Source of the DNA: Planctomycetaceae bacterium
GTDB taxonomy: Bacteria > Planctomycetota > Planctomycetia > Planctomycetales > Planctomycetaceae
DNA length: 25,769 bases
Assembly (NCBI GenBank): GCA_003445035.1
Contig: DLVV01000247.1
Location: 20,278-46,046 of the forward strand
Direction of reading: 5' to 3'
The number at the start of each line of letters is the position of its first letter. Position 1 is the first letter of the stretch. Below are positions 23,784 to 25,769 of the stretch, piece by piece. Under the pieces are notes generated by a model that was not told the origin of the DNA, ran no database searches, and saw only the letters and a list, made by a program, of their open reading frames with translations. The translations under genes and the position numbers were made by a program.

Positions 23784-25745
23784 TCACATCTGATCGCAGC
23801 TGGCGATGCCTAGCAGTTCGAGCCCGGTCTCGAAGACCCGTGCGGAGAGGTCGCACAACGCCAATCGGCTCAGCCGTCTCGCGGGGTCCTCTTCCTTGAG
23901 AACCGAACAGGTGTTGTAGAACGTCGAGAACGTGTTGGCGGTTTCGAACAGGTACCCGGTCAGAACGTTCGGCCGTCGCTCGACAACGGTGATGTCCACC
24001 GCGTCGGCGAAGCGATTCAGCGCCATCGCCAGGGCCCGTTCGGCGTCGTCCTCGAGCACGATCGCCGGCGGCTCGTCCCGCAGCAACTCGCGATTGATCT
24101 CCCCTCGCCGAAAAATCCCCAGGATCCGGGCACAGGCGTACTGCATGTAGGTCGCCGAGTCACCATTGGTGGCCAACATCTTGTCCCAGCTGAACTGGTA
24201 ATCGCTCTCGCGATTGTGGTGCAGGTCGGCGTACTTGATTCCCCCCAGCCCGACCGTCTCGGCCACCGCTGCCCGGGTCGACTCGTCCAGTTCGGGTCCG
24301 TCGGGCTTCCCGTCATCGTTCTCGTCGACGATCCCGCGCGCCCGCGCCACGGCTTCGTCGAGCAGGCTCTCCAGCCCCACGGTGTCACCCGAGCGGGTCT
24401 TGAACGGGCGACGGTCGTCGCCGAGCACGGTGCCGAAACTGACATGAGCGAATTCGACATCGGCATAACCCCATTGCCGGGCCGTCTCGAACAGCAGCCG
24501 GAAATGTTCTCCCTGCCGGGCATCAACCACGTAGAGCATCTCGTCGGCATCGAGTTCCTCGACACGGTACCGGATCGTCGCCAGGTCGGTGGTGGCGTAG
24601 GTAAAAGCGCCGTCGGTCTTGCGAACGATAAACGGAGCGTCATTGCCCTCGATGAACACACAGACGGCGCCCTCACTGTCGGAGGCCAGGCCCTGCGTTT
24701 GGAGGCTCTCCACGACAGCGGCCAGCATCGGTTGATAATGGCTTTCCCCGAGCGTGAGGTCGAAAGTGATCCCCAGCCGACGGTAGACACTCTCCATCAC
24801 CTCCAGGCACGGTGGCAGGAACTCCTCCCACAGCCCGCGGTTCTCGGTGTCACCGGCGTGCAGCCTGGCGGTTTCTGCCCGAGACGCCTCGGCGATGTCC
24901 GGATGACCCGCTGCAACAGTCGCCAACTCGGCATCCGCCTCGACAGCCGCCACCTCCGCCTCATCCGACGACACCAATTCGGCCAGTCCGGCCACCTCGG
25001 CCCGCAGCTTCTTCGCATCCCCCTTCCTGGACTTGTCGCCCCCGGCAATCGCCTCCTCGAGTTCGGCCAGTGCCAGGCGACGTTCCTCGAGAGTCTCGCG
25101 GTTCCCCGGCAACGCCGCCCGCTTGTCGTGGTAGCCCGCGACGCGGTTGACCAGCCGATAGAGACGCGAAAGTTCCGCGACCGGTTCGGCGGAATAAGCC
25201 GCTGGGTCCAGGAAGTTGCGGTAACCCTGGATGATCATCCCGAACTGGGTACCCCAGTCTCCCACGTGGTTGTCGGCAGTGACACGGTGGCCCTGGAACC
25301 GAAACACCCGGGCCAGCGCGTCGCCGATGACCGTGCTGCGAAGATGGCCGACATGCATCGGCTTGGCGACGTTGGGGCTCGAATAATCGATGACCACGTG
25401 GCGAGGTGTCTCGACCGCATGGTGACCCAGCCTGGGATCGGACAGCATCCGCGACGTCTCGGCCACCAGCCAGTCGTCGCGGAGCCTCAGGTTGATGAAC
25501 CCCGGTCCAGCGATCTCGGGGGATTCACACAACTCACCGACGTCGAGTCGATCGACCAACTCACCGGCGACCTCGCGGGGGTTCTTGCCGGTGGCCTTGC
25601 CCAGCGGCATGGCACAGTTGGCCTGGAAATCGCCGAAGCGAGCGTCCTGGGCCGGGCGAACCATCGAGGTGTACTCGGACGGGTCATCGCAGAGTCCGTC
25701 GAGTGCCCGATGAAAGCGACGTCGGAGTTCGGCGAGGAGGTTCAT
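23784..25745 (-). CDS. argS: Arginyl-tRNA synthetase with an extra helical insert
   Basis: ArgS charges tRNA-Arg with arginine. The 653-residue product has the N-terminal additional domain (1-110), the class I signature SPNVAKPMHVGHLRS with HVGH at 131-134, WGTQFGM, the degenerate KMSKS-like stretch FKTRSGDTVGL (448-458) and a C-terminal DALR anticodon-binding domain ending LLGIASCDQM. About residues 205-290 form an Ala/Glu/Lys-rich helical insert between the tRNA-synthetase core motifs; the family usually has a much shorter segment here, and the protein is correspondingly longer than the usual 550-600 residues. Start is the ATG at 25745; only 24 bases of upstream sequence are in the window. 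Confidence 0.97.
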   Translation of the reverse strand: MNLLAELRRRFHRALDGLCDDPSEYTSMVRPAQDARFGDFQANCAMPLGKATGKNPREVAGELVDRLDVGELCESPEIAGPGFINLRLRDDWLVAETSRMLSDPRLGHHAVETPRHVVIDYSSPNVAKPMHVGHLRSTVIGDALARVFRFQGHRVTADNHVGDWGTQFGMIIQGYRNFLDPAAYSAEPVAELSRLYRLVNRVAGYHDKRAALPGNRETLEERRLALAELEEAIAGGDKSRKGDAKKLRAEVAGLAELVSSDEAEVAAVEADAELATVAAGHPDIAEASRAETARLHAGDTENRGLWEEFLPPCLEVMESVYRRLGITFDLTLGESHYQPMLAAVVESLQTQGLASDSEGAVCVFIEGNDAPFIVRKTDGAFTYATTDLATIRYRVEELDADEMLYVVDARQGEHFRLLFETARQWGYADVEFAHVSFGTVLGDDRRPFKTRSGDTVGLESLLDEAVARARGIVDENDDGKPDGPELDESTRAAVAETVGLGGIKYADLHHNRESDYQFSWDKMLATNGDSATYMQYACARILGIFRRGEINRELLRDEPPAIVLEDDAERALAMALNRFADAVDITVVERRPNVLTGYLFETANTFSTFYNTCSVLKEEDPARRLSRLALCDLSARVFETGLELLGIASCDQM

Positions 25746-25769
25746 GCCGTGTCGGAATCCGGGTCGACT

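Noticed and set aside
1..25769. CRISPR array, insertion sequence, phage or integrase genes
   Set aside because: No spaced direct repeats, transposase-like frames or terminal inverted repeats were seen; nothing in the gene content or base use suggests recent transfer.

Overview
The window is GC-rich (roughly 65 % by eye), densely coded, bacterial chromosomal DNA. The gene content points to Planctomycetota: methanofuran/tetrahydromethanopterin (H4MPT) C1 genes in a bacterium, a Tat-exported Gfo/Idh/MocA oxidoreductase, small lipoproteins and low-complexity secreted proteins, a BshB1-like deacetylase and a membrane-bound PIN-TRAM protein. This assignment is inferred from gene content; there is no rRNA in the window. 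I see no tRNA, insertion sequence, phage gene or CRISPR array, and no gene-free stretch longer than about 200 bases.

Region 1 (1-6943, all minus strand) holds the most interesting block. Read from 6943 downwards it encodes a PIG-L/BshB1-type deacetylase, a MoaD-like sulfur carrier, a tungsten-type aldehyde:ferredoxin oxidoreductase (AOR), and FwdD, FwdB and FwdA of formylmethanofuran dehydrogenase. Junctions are tight (TGATG, ATGA, gaps of 40-85 nt), so it is probably one operon. FwdB keeps four N-terminal cysteines for a 4Fe-4S cluster and the cysteine that binds W/Mo in archaeal enzymes, and a separate FwdD is present. The well-studied bacterial enzyme of Methylobacterium is a redox-inactive formyltransferase/hydrolase, so this looks like a redox-active, archaeal-style version placed next to a second tungsten enzyme. 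FwdC and the formyltransferase are not in the window. A partial secreted/membrane protein follows at 1-429.

Region 2 (7047-8582) holds a small lipoprotein, a single-domain response regulator and trpF. Region 3 (8711-12588, plus strand) is a likely operon: a thioredoxin-like 2Fe-2S ferredoxin, a TrkA-type potassium regulator, an ATP-grasp ligase resembling MfnD and a kinase-fold protein resembling MfnF. The last two suggest methanofuran (or an analogue) is made for the Fwd enzyme of region 1.

Region 4 (12585-18462) contains a Gfo/Idh-like protein without the usual EKP motif, a secreted protein with a LecA-like C-terminal domain, a small membrane protein, pdxJ, a thioredoxin-type arsenate reductase, purM, an ABC-2 permease overlapping purM, and a membrane protein with a very acidic tail. 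Region 5 (18656-25745) contains a family 5 uracil-DNA glycosylase, a Tat-exported Gfo/Idh oxidoreductase, a zinc-ribbon protein of unknown function coupled to a HIT hydrolase, a PIN-TRAM membrane protein and argS. Apart from the C1 genes these are mostly housekeeping functions.
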